From assembly GCA_004322215.1 (NCBI GenBank), contig SCSM01000001.1:1-64000 (forward strand): DNA of 64,000 nucleotides, read 5' to 3'. Below are positions 16,758 to 25,489 of the stretch, one piece after another. This DNA comes from Bacteroidota bacterium. Lineage in GTDB: Bacteria; Bacteroidota; Ignavibacteria; Kapaibacteriales; UBA2268. Under the pieces are notes generated by a model. That model did not search any database, had not been told where the DNA came from, and worked only from the letters and a program-made list of their open reading frames with translations. Position numbers and translations under genes: made by a program. Each line of letters opens with the position of its first letter. Positions within the stretch are counted from its first letter, which is position 1.

Positions 16758-17669
16758 CTAATTTCCATTATCAATTTTAAGTTTATTCAGAATCAAAGAT
16801 TCATTGTAACTTCTTTCAAAGAGTAATGACGCTAAATAAGGTGATGAATTTGAATATTTCAGAGAAATAAATCCCGAAATGAGAAGCAAAATTGTAGCAA
16901 AGAAACCACCTTCAAGTCCGAAACTGCCTCCGAAGAGCCATGCAGGAAGCTCCAGCCACTCTATGTTGGTTAGTGAAATCGGGAAATCAATACCACTGAC
17001 AGGTGAGCCGATTATTGCCGAAAGCCAGTTCCAGAAAAAGTGGAAAGAAATCGGCAGCCATAGAGATTTGGTTTTTATATACATTCCCGAGAAAAGTACC
17101 CCGGCAAGAATAATATTAATTATTGCATAAAAGTTTATGCTTGGATTTGCAAGATGTCCAAGACCGAATAGAATGCTGTTTAAAAGAATAGCAATCGTAA
17201 TTCCATACCTATCAAGCACTGCCTGAAATATTATACCCCGAAAAATCAATTCTTCTATTATGGCTTCTATGAAAATTATTATCGTTATATTAACAAAAAT
17301 ATCTTGCTTAGGAAGTGAATATTCGTCAGAGTAAGCTGAGAAAATTGTTGCAAAAATAAAAATGATAAAAACAAATATGAGATTTAAACCGGCACCCAAT
17401 CCAATGTCTTTTAACGCCCATTTATCAGGATTAATTCCAAAAGTGAACCATTTACCGTTTTTTCTTGAAACTTCAATTATAATGGATAAGCCAAGCAAAA
17501 TACAAAGCACTAATGCTTCTGTTATTATGGAATAAAAATAATCCGTATTAATTCCGTTGTACAGATTTTTTGTATAAAATAACAGCGGCAAAATCAAAGC
17601 ATTCGAAATGCCGAAAAAAAATAAAATTCTAATCCACCATCGGGCAGTCAACCGGTTTACTGTTTCCAT
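16758..17669 (-). CDS. CPBP-family intramembrane metalloprotease
   Basis: This 303-residue protein has about eight hydrophobic segments. The ABI/CPBP motifs are all present: EAIIEELIFRG (EExxxR), FGLGHLANPS (FxxxH) and ISFHFFWNWLSA (HxxxN/D). Family members cut substrates within the membrane or modify prenylated proteins; bacterial ones often act in bacteriocin immunity or envelope stress. It is not in a clear operon. Sequence alone does not give a substrate. Confidence 0.88.
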   Translation of the reverse strand: METVNRLTARWWIRILFFFGISNALILPLLFYTKNLYNGINTDYFYSIITEALVLCILLGLSIIIEVSRKNGKWFTFGINPDKWALKDIGLGAGLNLIFVFIIFIFATIFSAYSDEYSLPKQDIFVNITIIIFIEAIIEELIFRGIIFQAVLDRYGITIAILLNSILFGLGHLANPSINFYAIINIILAGVLFSGMYIKTKSLWLPISFHFFWNWLSAIIGSPVSGIDFPISLTNIEWLELPAWLFGGSFGLEGGFFATILLLISGFISLKYSNSSPYLASLLFERSYNESLILNKLKIDNGN

Positions 17670-17675
17670 TTCTTT

Positions 17676-17718
17676 TAATTTACAATTAATAATTCACGAT
17701 TAATAATTCACAATTAAA
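17676..17718. repeat. AT-rich 7/8-base intergenic repeats (AATTCAC type)
   Basis: Repeated words TTACAATTAATAATTCACGA, TTAATAATTCAC and AATTAAAC lie just upstream of the CPBP gene. The same words occur at 18008-18056 and, in frame, inside the gene at 18108. Confidence 0.65.
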
Positions 17719-17799
17719 CTTTTGGGTTTTAGCTTATAAGCTTAATAGACAGTTAGGGATTAAAAGCTAAACAGGTACAAACTAAATATCTAATTTCCA

Positions 17800-18003
17800 T
17801 TAATTTGATTGAATTTGTTTAGTGATTTCCGTAATATGCTTTTCTATATATTCTTTCATCAGATTACGAACCTGTTCGTGTTCATCACCTTTAATCATAA
17901 AATTAAGCTGAGGGCAATAGGAAGCATAGTTATTATCGCCTCTTTTGCGAATGAGTATTTCGTAATCGTCCGGATTAGTGCTGTTTGACGAGTTTGCAAC
18001 CAT
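17800..18003 (-). CDS. Small HicB-like protein
   Basis: This is a 67-residue protein. After a polar head, the part EILIRKRGDNNYASYCPQLN followed by FMIKGDEHEQVRNLMKEYIE matches the HicB half-barrel pattern: strand, YxAyCPeL, xGd, then helix. HicB proteins are antitoxins to HicA, but no HicA-like toxin is adjacent and no DNA-binding tail is present. It may be an orphan or a free-standing regulator of unknown partner. It is flanked on both sides by AATTCAC-type repeats. Confidence 0.6.
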   Translation of the reverse strand: MVANSSNSTNPDDYEILIRKRGDNNYASYCPQLNFMIKGDEHEQVRNLMKEYIEKHITEITKQIQSN

Positions 18004-18007
18004 ATTT

Positions 18008-18056
18008 TAATTACTCACAATTAATAATTCACAATTAACAATTCAAAATTAATTAG
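18008..18056. repeat. AT-rich intergenic repeat cluster
   Basis: ACTCACAATTAATAATTCAC, AATTAAC and AATTCAAAATTAATTAG words lie between the HicB-like gene and the start of the heparinase-like gene. They belong to the same family as the copies inside the neighbouring coding sequence. Confidence 0.65.
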
Positions 18057-18107
18057 ATTATGACTGAATTAAAATAAAATTATTATAAATACATATAATT
18101 CAAAAGA

Positions 18108-20576
18108 ATGTTGAATATAACCAATTTATACAATAATTTTGTTAGAATTAGAATTAATCAAAAGGAAAATTTGAGTCAATTAGGGAAATTAATTAGATTG
18201 TTCAATATTTCACCGGGGATTGCAATATCCAAGGTCTTAGAATTATTTAACCGAAGTCGTAATTACAAAAGACAAAAAAGAAGGTATTTACAAAATAAAA
18301 CCTATTCGGATATAGGAATTGGAAAGCAGGAATTCACAATTCACAATTCACAATTCACAATTAAAGAGTCATTAATCGTTAGCCAAATAGATGTGGAATT
18401 GATATTAAAAAAAGCCGGGGAGATTTTAGAGCATAAATTTGACCTTCTTGGCTCCTGTTTGAAAAAGGTAAAACGAGATAGTGATATTAATTCAGAAAAC
18501 CGGCATCCTAATTCCATTGAACAAAAGAAAATAAGAGGTTTAATTGATAAAGATTATGAACTGATTGATTGGCAGTTGGATTTCAAATCGGGATTTAGTT
18601 GGGATGAAAACACATGGTATAAGGACATTAAATATGGTTTTATCGAGGGAGCTGATATAAAGATTCCATGGGAACTTGGAAGGATGCAGCACTTACAAAT
18701 ATTAGCTAAAGCTAATTTAATTACTAATTATGAATTACGAATTACGAATGAAATATATAAAGAAGAGAATGTAAATCTTTATTTAAGAGAGTTTGAGAAT
18801 CAAATACTTGATTTTATTTCTTCGAATCCGCCGGGATTCGGTGTTCAGTGGGCTTCGGCAATGGATGTTGTGATTAGAGCAGTGAATTGGATTGAATCAT
18901 ACAATATTTTCAATTCAATAATAAAAAGAAGAAATGAATTCACAATTAAAGAGTCGGTAGTAGAAAGCAGGAAGGGAGAAAAAATAGATTCTTCGCTTTC
19001 GTCCGGAATGACAGGGAGTTTTGAGTATTACTTCTTAAGAAGCATTTATGAACATGGTAAGCATATAATCGAGAATCTTGAGTGGTCATCGGGGATGAGG
19101 GGGAATCATTATCTTGCTGATATTACAGGATTGATTTATATCGCAGCATTTCTACCTGAAACAGACGAAATTAATTCCTGGCTGAATTTTGGTATTAATG
19201 AATTATGCAATGAGATTCTTTACCAGTTTAATGATGACGGGAGCAATTTTGAAGCATCAATAAATTACCATTTTCTATCTGCTGAGATGGTCTTCCCCGC
19301 AATGGGGTTGTTATTGCATTTACCGCAAGAAAAGCTAATTGCTTTAGAAAAGCAGGGAAGTTCATATTATAATTATGCATTGAAAAGATACTGTATGCAG
19401 ACTGGACTTTGGGAATTCACAATAGACAAACCACAATTCACAATTGAAGCGTCGGATAGTGAAAGCATTCAGTTGGAAACGGGGATTGGGAAACGGGAAT
19501 TGGGAAACGGGGATAAGGAGCCAGGTATTAAATTCAATAGCATGATTTGGGAGCGATTGAAAAGAATACATGAGTTTTCTGCGACGATAATTAATGATGA
19601 AGGAATAATACCACAGATTGGGGACAATGACAGTGGTCAATTACGAATTACGAATTACGAATTACGAATTAACGGGCATTTGTCTAAGCTTAATTTGATG
19701 AGAGATGTTATCGGACAAATGGGTATTTCAATTGAAGATAATAATAAGAAGCGATTTGATGATTTTGGATTGTATATTTTAGAAGACAAAGATATAAAAA
19801 TGTTTGTCAGGTGCGGTAGTGTCGGGCAGAAGGGAAAAGGGGGACACAGCCATAATGACCAGCTGTCATTTGAAATGTTTGTTGGAAATAAGCCGGTTAT
19901 TGTTGACCCAGGAACATATAATTACACTGCTTATCCGATGTTGAGAAATGAATACAGGTCAACAAGGATGCACAATACTATGTGGATTGAAGGAATGGAG
20001 CAAAATGACTGGTGGGAAGAAATTACAGATGATTTATTCTGGATAAAGAAGGATAAGTCGAGAGCGAGAAAAGTTGAATTTTCCGATACTCATTTTATAG
20101 GTGAACATTATGGATACGGAATACCGCATAAAAGGGAATTAACAATTAACAATTCACATTTCACTATTAATGAGAAGGGGAGAGGAATTGGGAAAGTGGA
20201 ATCGGGAAATGGGAAATCAGAATTAACAATTGAAAAGCCGGAAGATGGTAGTCAGAAGCCGGAAGGTGGAATTATTGAATTGGATAATATTATGGTTACT
20301 GGTATTGATTTCTGTGAATTGAATAAAATAAAACATATATCTTTTCATTTTGCACCGGGTTTAAAAATAAATAAATCTAATGAAGGTATTGTAGTAATAG
20401 ATACAGGTGATAAATTAATAGAATTGTCCTGTCGGGACGGTAAAATAATATGTCAGCCCGAAGTGGAGAAATATTATTATTCACCCGGATATGGTGAAAG
20501 AGTGGAAGCAGAGAAAGTTATGTTTTCAAGTGCCAGGAACAAAATTGAGTGGAAAATTGAAATAAAAAAACAATAA
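18108..20576 (+). CDS. Heparinase II/III or alginate-lyase family protein with repeat-derived insertions
   Basis: The 822-residue frame carries a full polysaccharide-lyase body. An alpha/alpha toroid holds DIKIPWELGRMQHLQILAKA, SNPPGFGVQWASAMDVVIRA and GNHYLADITGLIYIAAFL. It is followed by the beta part with GGHSHNDQLSFEMFVGNKP, VDPGTYNYTAYP and YRSTRMHNTMWIEG. Such enzymes cleave uronic-acid polymers or help build exopolysaccharide; no glycosyltransferase cluster is adjacent. I see no signal peptide. At least six stretches between conserved blocks are made of short DNA repeats (18331-18362, 18717-18750, 19413-19446, 19475-19513, 19639-19671, 20137-20235) that add peptides such as ITNYELRITNE and QLRITNYELRI without breaking the frame. 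They probably fall in surface loops. Confidence 0.82.
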   Translation: MLNITNLYNNFVRIRINQKENLSQLGKLIRLFNISPGIAISKVLELFNRSRNYKRQKRRYLQNKTYSDIGIGKQEFTIHNSQFTIKESLIVSQIDVELILKKAGEILEHKFDLLGSCLKKVKRDSDINSENRHPNSIEQKKIRGLIDKDYELIDWQLDFKSGFSWDENTWYKDIKYGFIEGADIKIPWELGRMQHLQILAKANLITNYELRITNEIYKEENVNLYLREFENQILDFISSNPPGFGVQWASAMDVVIRAVNWIESYNIFNSIIKRRNEFTIKESVVESRKGEKIDSSLSSGMTGSFEYYFLRSIYEHGKHIIENLEWSSGMRGNHYLADITGLIYIAAFLPETDEINSWLNFGINELCNEILYQFNDDGSNFEASINYHFLSAEMVFPAMGLLLHLPQEKLIALEKQGSSYYNYALKRYCMQTGLWEFTIDKPQFTIEASDSESIQLETGIGKRELGNGDKEPGIKFNSMIWERLKRIHEFSATIINDEGIIPQIGDNDSGQLRITNYELRINGHLSKLNLMRDVIGQMGISIEDNNKKRFDDFGLYILEDKDIKMFVRCGSVGQKGKGGHSHNDQLSFEMFVGNKPVIVDPGTYNYTAYPMLRNEYRSTRMHNTMWIEGMEQNDWWEEITDDLFWIKKDKSRARKVEFSDTHFIGEHYGYGIPHKRELTINNSHFTINEKGRGIGKVESGNGKSELTIEKPEDGSQKPEGGIIELDNIMVTGIDFCELNKIKHISFHFAPGLKINKSNEGIVVIDTGDKLIELSCRDGKIICQPEVEKYYYSPGYGERVEAEKVMFSSARNKIEWKIEIKKQ
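18331..18362. repeat. AATTCAC x4.5 tandem repeat inside a coding sequence
   Basis: Four perfect AATTCAC units plus AATT. Because 7 is not a multiple of 3, the three reading phases alternate, giving EFTIHNSQFTI in the lyase frame. All three phases avoid stops here. Confidence 0.9.
18717..18750. repeat. AATTACT/AATTATG/AATTACG repeat inside a coding sequence
   Basis: Imperfect 7-base units encode LITNYELRITNE in the lyase-like protein. They are the same words that occur in intergenic gaps at 38957-39000 and 41213-41244. Confidence 0.85.
19475..19513. repeat. GGGAATTGGGAAAC repeat inside a coding sequence
   Basis: A 14-base unit of the form GGGAATTGGGAAAC recurs about 2.5 times and encodes ETGIGKRELGNGDKE. 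A related G-rich stretch is at 20190-20218. It differs in base content from the AATTACG family. Confidence 0.75.
19639..19671. repeat. AATTACG x4.7 tandem repeat inside a coding sequence
   Basis: Four perfect AATTACG units followed by AATTA. Encodes QLRITNYELRIN between the conserved parts of the lyase-like protein. Confidence 0.9.
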
Positions 20577-20619
20577 TCAGCGTAATACATATATTTTTTA
20601 GTACAATTTATTTAAAGTT

Positions 20620-21744
20620 ATGAGTTTTAAAATTAAGAGTTACCGTAAATCAATTTTTAGATTATTTTTAAGTACATTATTTGTTAGTTTAATATTTACT
20701 ATTTATTATTCATCATATAAAATAGTTGAAAAATACATTTCAGGAATCAGTGAGAATGTTATTATAACCGCAGTTGTAAAAGAGGATGTACCGGATGATT
20801 CATTGGCTACTACTGTAAAAGAAATCAGGAAGTATTATTGGGTAAAGAATGTACGTTTGATTAAACCGGAGAAGGGGCTTAGTAAGACAGACAGCAGTAT
20901 GGGAGGAATCCCCGGTGATTTGCTGCCCGAAAATCCGCTTCCCGCTCTGATAATAGTTACGATAAAAGAAGATTATCTGAATAAATTCAATTTGGCAAAA
21001 TATAATCTTCTTTTGAAGAGAATTGATATTGTCGGGAGTACAATGCAAAGGAAGGATTATGCTGATACAGTGTTTCTGATAAAAAGCCAGTTCTCTGTAT
21101 TATCAATCTTAATTGGAGTATTATTAGTGCTGATTGTTTTATTGATAATTTTCCTTTCGATCAATCCCGAATTTATAAAATCCGAACATTCGATTGCAAT
21201 TACTACAGAAATTGAAGAATACAACAGGACAGCAAAAGAAATTTTCGAATTGGTGTCATCAGTTGCATCAATTAGCATTGTTGTTTCGTCGGGAATAATT
21301 TATTTATTATGGTACCTGTTTGTTGGGAATCTACCCTGGTTTGAAGGAACAAGCTGGCAGATTTTATTATGGAATTTAGCATTTGTAATATTTACTTTTG
21401 AGTTGGTTAACCTGGTGCTATTTCTCACATATAAGCCGAAGAGGGGAGTAATAACAAAAGACGAATTACAAATTACAAATGAAGCTGAAAGCGAGGTTGA
21501 AGTAAAAACAAAAGACGAATTACAAATTACAAATGAATCCGAAAGTGAGGTGGAAGTAATAACAAATGTCGAATTACTAATTACAAATGAAGCCGAAAAC
21601 GAGGTTGAAGAATTAACAATTGAAAAATCACAATTAACAATAGATAAGCAGGGAGAAGAAAGACAAGGAGATTCCCTGATTCAAAATTCTGAGAGTCCTG
21701 TGGTCAATAAAGAAGAAGAGAATTGGGAAGATGACATTACTTGA
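20620..21744 (+). CDS. FtsX-like membrane protein with a repetitive cytoplasmic tail
   Basis: This 374-residue protein has a membrane span near the N-terminus (FRLFLSTLFVSLIFTIYYSS) and a ~120-residue extracytoplasmic domain containing LPENPLPALIIVTI, the FtsX-type NPLP element. Three more spans lie around 160-185, 210-240 and 250-270. This is FtsX topology; FtsX with FtsE activates wall hydrolases at division. No ftsE is near and the match is by topology and one motif. The tail after ~275 is three 18-residue repeats (KDELQITNEAESEVEVKT type) plus LTIEKSQLTIDKQ, clearly repeat-derived DNA. It overlaps lptG by 14 bases. Confidence 0.55.
   Translation: MSFKIKSYRKSIFRLFLSTLFVSLIFTIYYSSYKIVEKYISGISENVIITAVVKEDVPDDSLATTVKEIRKYYWVKNVRLIKPEKGLSKTDSSMGGIPGDLLPENPLPALIIVTIKEDYLNKFNLAKYNLLLKRIDIVGSTMQRKDYADTVFLIKSQFSVLSILIGVLLVLIVLLIIFLSINPEFIKSEHSIAITTEIEEYNRTAKEIFELVSSVASISIVVSSGIIYLLWYLFVGNLPWFEGTSWQILLWNLAFVIFTFELVNLVLFLTYKPKRGVITKDELQITNEAESEVEVKTKDELQITNESESEVEVITNVELLITNEAENEVEELTIEKSQLTIDKQGEERQGDSLIQNSESPVVNKEEENWEDDIT
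21454..21615. repeat. Three tandem 54-base coding repeats
   Basis: Units begin at 21454, 21508 and 21562, each 54 bases (18 codons). Each contains a GAATTACAAATTACAAATGA-like core, i.e. the AATTACA heptamer family, followed by an acidic block (EAESEVEV). Unit 3 is the most diverged. Confidence 0.92.
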
Positions 21745-22813
21745 CAAATACATATTGAAGCAAATTGCATTTACTTTGTTGTTTTCACTTATAGCATTGT
21801 GTATAATTTTTGTTATAGTCAATTTGCTTGAAAGCTTGGATGAGTTTCTGGACCAGAATGCAACTTTTCTAACGATTGTTAAATATTACATCTATTTTCT
21901 GCCTGAAATATTGAAATTACTGACACCGGTTGCCATGCTGATATCGACTTTGTTTTCAATTGGCCGTCTTTCTACAAATAATGAGGTTACTGCGATGAAA
22001 TCGGGAGGGATAAGTTTGTACAGGATAATGCTGCCGGTGGCGTTTTTCAGCGTATTCCTTAGTTTCGGACAATTATATTTCAATGGATGGATAGTGCCGG
22101 CGGCAAATGAAAGGAAATTGGATATCGAAAGAAAATATCTTAATAAGGCAGCAGGAGGCGGGCAGATATTTAATTTGTATTTCAGGGATAATCCGACCAG
22201 GAATGTCGTGATGCAATATTATGATGCGGATTTGAAGACAGGAAATAAAATTGCGGTAGAGGAGTACACAAGCCAAACTGAACCGAGGTTGACAAAAAGA
22301 ATTGAGGCAGATAAAATCAAATGGGATTCAGTTAAATCTGTCTGGAGGATAATAAATGGCATTGAGCGGTCATATTCTCAGGGTGCAGTTAATACAAAGC
22401 GTTTCGATACAATCAATTATTCGATAAATCTTTCGCATAATCAAATAGTGGAACTGAAACGTTCGACAGACGAAATGAATTATGACGAGTTGTGGAATTA
22501 TATAACAATACTCAAAAGAGGCGGTAAGGACGTCAGGAAGCAGGTTATTGAATACTACGGGAATTATGCATTTCCTTTTGCAAATCTGATTGTGATATTA
22601 TTCGGAGTGCCGTTTGCATCAATCCGTAAAAAAGGAGGACTGGCAATCCAGATGGGTGCTGCGATGATAATTTCATTCCTTTATCTTGTTTTCACAAAAG
22701 TAGGACAAACAATCGGTTATTCATCAGATATTAATCCTGTGTTTGCGGGCTGGATGGCAAATATCATTTTCTTCATATTTGCATTGGTGAATCTTTTCAG
22801 AACGAGAACCTAA
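21731..22813 (+). CDS. lptG: LptF/LptG family LPS export permease
   Basis: The 360-residue protein has the YjgP/YjgQ architecture. Three N-terminal spans include LDKYILKQIAFTLLFSLIAL, FLPEILKLLTPVAMLISTLF and LSTNNEVTAMKSGGISLYRI. A periplasmic beta-jellyroll follows (about 110-260), then three C-terminal spans (AFPFANLIVILFGVPFAS, GAAMIISFLYLVFTKVGQTIG). With LptBF it extracts lipopolysaccharide from the inner membrane. LptF and LptG are hard to tell apart by eye, so the symbol is tentative; the other subunits are not in the window. Its start lies within the end of the FtsX-like gene, which suggests co-translation. Confidence 0.85.
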   Translation: MTLLDKYILKQIAFTLLFSLIALCIIFVIVNLLESLDEFLDQNATFLTIVKYYIYFLPEILKLLTPVAMLISTLFSIGRLSTNNEVTAMKSGGISLYRIMLPVAFFSVFLSFGQLYFNGWIVPAANERKLDIERKYLNKAAGGGQIFNLYFRDNPTRNVVMQYYDADLKTGNKIAVEEYTSQTEPRLTKRIEADKIKWDSVKSVWRIINGIERSYSQGAVNTKRFDTINYSINLSHNQIVELKRSTDEMNYDELWNYITILKRGGKDVRKQVIEYYGNYAFPFANLIVILFGVPFASIRKKGGLAIQMGAAMIISFLYLVFTKVGQTIGYSSDINPVFAGWMANIIFFIFALVNLFRTRT

Positions 22814-22971
22814 ATCAAATAACTAATTAACTATACACAAAATATATAATATAATATGTTTGGAAATGTTTTTATTTATAATGTATTTATGATAAATTTG
22901 AATTTTACAGGCAGAACAAAATATTATTGCAGGAATTAGTGAAAATTAATAATTAATTATAGTCTGAAAAT

Positions 22972-23763
22972 ATGAAAAATATTGATACTCTTTCTTCCCT
23001 CGACGGCAGGGCGACTCTGGCTGAAATTTATAATGAGGTAAGGTTTGAGAAGCAGCTTTCAAACTTTTCAACCTTATTATTGACCTGGAGAATTTGCATT
23101 AGGGAACGTGAATTATTCAGGTATTTTAAAAAAGATGTAACTGTATTACATCCGCTGGGATTGTTTTCAGGCACCGGTTTATGGATGGAAGAGATTTTGA
23201 ACCGTTACTATTTTACTACAATCAATTCCTTCGTTTATTTTGGTGCTGCAATTTTACTTGTCCTGATTGGTTTGAGAAGATTTACTGATTATATTAATCC
23301 CGATATAGTGCTTGGAGGTGTGGCGTTCGAAGCATTGATGCTGATATTCTTATTCATTGTGATGCTTTTTACACCAAGCGAAGAACTTGAAACATTAAAA
23401 GCAAGAACGAGTGATAATCAAAATACAATAGAAGACCTGATAGTGGAAGTCGGTGAAATCAGCAGGGATTTTGCCGCTGTTGTAACTCAATTAGAAAAGT
23501 TGTCTGATTCATACCAGGAGGTATTGAAACAACAAAGCAATCTGACTTTTTTAATTGGAAAGCTAACAGAAAATTATTCAAATGCATCGGCTCCTAATCC
23601 ACAGATGCTCGAAATTATGAAGGAAACTAACTTTGCTTTGTCTGAATTTAAGAATACAGTCGGTAATCTGAATAGTGCCGCTGAATTGCTGAAGCGTGAG
23701 CAAATTGAGATTGCAGTAAGGAAAGAAGTTGAGAGGGTTTTGGTTAACAGAGTAACTCAGTAA
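22972..23763 (+). CDS. GldL-like T9SS motor protein candidate
   Basis: This 263-residue protein has two adjacent membrane spans, ~86-101 (SFVYFGAAILLVLIGL) and ~112-133 (GGVAFEALMLIFLFIVMLF), then a long soluble helical region (~135-255). GldL of the type IX secretion motor has the same plan: span, short loop, span with an in-membrane Glu in a (V/L)xxEAL context, then a coiled-coil tail. Here the Glu is E120. The N-terminus carries ~80 extra residues that GldL lacks. The next gene fits GldM. Several secreted proteins in this window carry T9SS signals, so such a motor is expected in the genome. The call is from topology and a short motif only. TATGTTTG at 22855-22862 may be the promoter. Confidence 0.55.
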   Translation: MKNIDTLSSLDGRATLAEIYNEVRFEKQLSNFSTLLLTWRICIRERELFRYFKKDVTVLHPLGLFSGTGLWMEEILNRYYFTTINSFVYFGAAILLVLIGLRRFTDYINPDIVLGGVAFEALMLIFLFIVMLFTPSEELETLKARTSDNQNTIEDLIVEVGEISRDFAAVVTQLEKLSDSYQEVLKQQSNLTFLIGKLTENYSNASAPNPQMLEIMKETNFALSEFKNTVGNLNSAAELLKREQIEIAVRKEVERVLVNRVTQ

Positions 23764-23813
23764 ATTCTGAATTCAGACCTTTGAATTCTGAATAAATTAA
23801 TTAGTTAAGAAAA

Positions 23814-25304
23814 ATGAAATTAAGATATAGAAAATCTATTGAAATATATTTTGTGTTGTACCTGGCTGCACTGATTTTCCTATTACCTTCACCTGAAGAC
23901 GACAAAAAAAAAGCAGATGAAAATAATTCCAAAGTATTTCAGATTCCTTTTTCGATACAACCTGAAAAAACAACGTTGAATTGCAGATTGATTCTCGATT
24001 CATCAGGAATTAAAATTATGTCCATTGATTCGATGAATACCGTGATTTATTTCGGAGATGTCGAGAAAGTTGATTTTGAATTCACTATCGAAGACCCGAT
24101 GCTGAGACAAAAGCTTTTTTTAAAAAACGAAGCAGACACATCAAATCCATATTTCAGGTTTGTTGATAACAAGGAATCCCAATCAGCAGTATTCTTCTGG
24201 AGTCCCCCGATTTTTGAAAGAGCAAACAAGACGTATAATGTTATTGTAACAGCTTATGCTACGCTTAAAGATGAGAGTATAGAAAAATCTGAATTATATC
24301 AAACGAACAGAATTATTAAGGCACAGACCAAATTCAGCTTGAATATGATTTATATGAATGCCGATTTGGTTGCAAGCAATCAAGCAAATTCTCAGAATCA
24401 GAACGGAACAAATACCGGGTTTACAAGTCAAAATCAGGTTTTTTCAGGTTTTCAACCTTCAGGTGAAATTGAAATAAAACCTGAACAGGGGTATATTAAA
24501 TCATTCGCTTATAATAAATGGACTAATACTGTTAACATTTACGGCGGTATTATTGGAAAGGATTTAATTAATCCCCGAATAAAAACACTACCAGATAAAG
24601 AAGATAATGGAGGTACGGCATCTATTTTAAAAATTGAGCAAAACCGGATTATTATTGGTGGAACAACTCCCGGATATGGTAAATTGAGAGTACTTTTTAC
24701 AGCCATCTCAAAATTTGATAAAAAAGAACATAGCGTTGATTTTATTGTTTTGACTGAAAAATACCAGGAACCGTTGTTTGAAAGAACAATGTATCCTGAA
24801 AAAACCTATACTATTGACCCAAGAATACCATTATTATTAGGTAATGAAATAAAAGCATTAATAAGAGATGAAAAAACAGTTCGGGTGCAAAGTGAACAGG
24901 GTAGTCAGTTCCAGTTTACTCCTGACATCAACGATACAAATCAAATATTTACTTTGGAATGTTATGTAGATGGAAACTTAATAGGACAAAAGCATCAAAT
25001 AAGGGTTTTGAGCTATCCTAACCCGGTAATAAAAGATGTACAGTATATAAGAAAAGGTGAAGTGAATATTTTAACTAATTCTTATGGATTATATAATGGC
25101 AAGGATAATCTTGCAGAAATAGAAGTAGAAGGTAATGCAATTGTACGTGAGTTAAGGGGGAGAATGCCAGATAAACCCGATAATATAACTAATGTACAGA
25201 TATTCAAGTGTACTCCGAGAAATCTGTCACAGCCATTTTCCTTCAGGATGTATGTAATGGATTCAAGAGGCAAGAAATCTGCACCGAGAAACTTTGAAGA
25301 GTAA
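23814..25304 (+). CDS. GldM-like T9SS motor protein candidate
   Basis: This 496-residue protein has one N-terminal span (IEIYFVLYLAALIFLLP, ~9-25), with a short basic cytoplasmic head and the rest predicted periplasmic. The remainder is beta-rich with Ig-like segments (GYIKSFAYNKWTNTVNIYGG, YPEKTYTIDPRIPLLL, RVLSYPNPVIKDVQYI). GldM of the T9SS motor is about 510 residues with one N-terminal span and stacked periplasmic domains, the last ones Ig-like, so length and order fit. It follows the GldL-like gene after 50 bases, as in gldLM operons. gldN does not follow; a tolC-like gene does. Function is inferred from topology, size and order. Confidence 0.5.
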   Translation: MKLRYRKSIEIYFVLYLAALIFLLPSPEDDKKKADENNSKVFQIPFSIQPEKTTLNCRLILDSSGIKIMSIDSMNTVIYFGDVEKVDFEFTIEDPMLRQKLFLKNEADTSNPYFRFVDNKESQSAVFFWSPPIFERANKTYNVIVTAYATLKDESIEKSELYQTNRIIKAQTKFSLNMIYMNADLVASNQANSQNQNGTNTGFTSQNQVFSGFQPSGEIEIKPEQGYIKSFAYNKWTNTVNIYGGIIGKDLINPRIKTLPDKEDNGGTASILKIEQNRIIIGGTTPGYGKLRVLFTAISKFDKKEHSVDFIVLTEKYQEPLFERTMYPEKTYTIDPRIPLLLGNEIKALIRDEKTVRVQSEQGSQFQFTPDINDTNQIFTLECYVDGNLIGQKHQIRVLSYPNPVIKDVQYIRKGEVNILTNSYGLYNGKDNLAEIEVEGNAIVRELRGRMPDKPDNITNVQIFKCTPRNLSQPFSFRMYVMDSRGKKSAPRNFEE

Positions 25305-25489
25305 TAAAAATATATTCTGAATTTTAAAAGCTGAATTCTGAATTTTTATAAGATGTAACAAATGGATTGAAATAACGTAATAAGAGAAAATTTCTATATT
25401 TTCATTGAGTATTTAATGAAAATTGGAATAGGATTTGTAGGATTAAAGTTTTTAAAATTAATTGAACGGTATATAGTTACAAATTCATT

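Noticed and set aside
18331-18362. CRISPR array suggested by tandem repeats
   Set aside because: Units are 7 bases without spacers and lie in a coding frame.
18108-20576. Frameshifts or pseudogene status due to the inserted repeats
   Set aside because: The frame stays open and the conserved blocks before and after the repeats are in phase.
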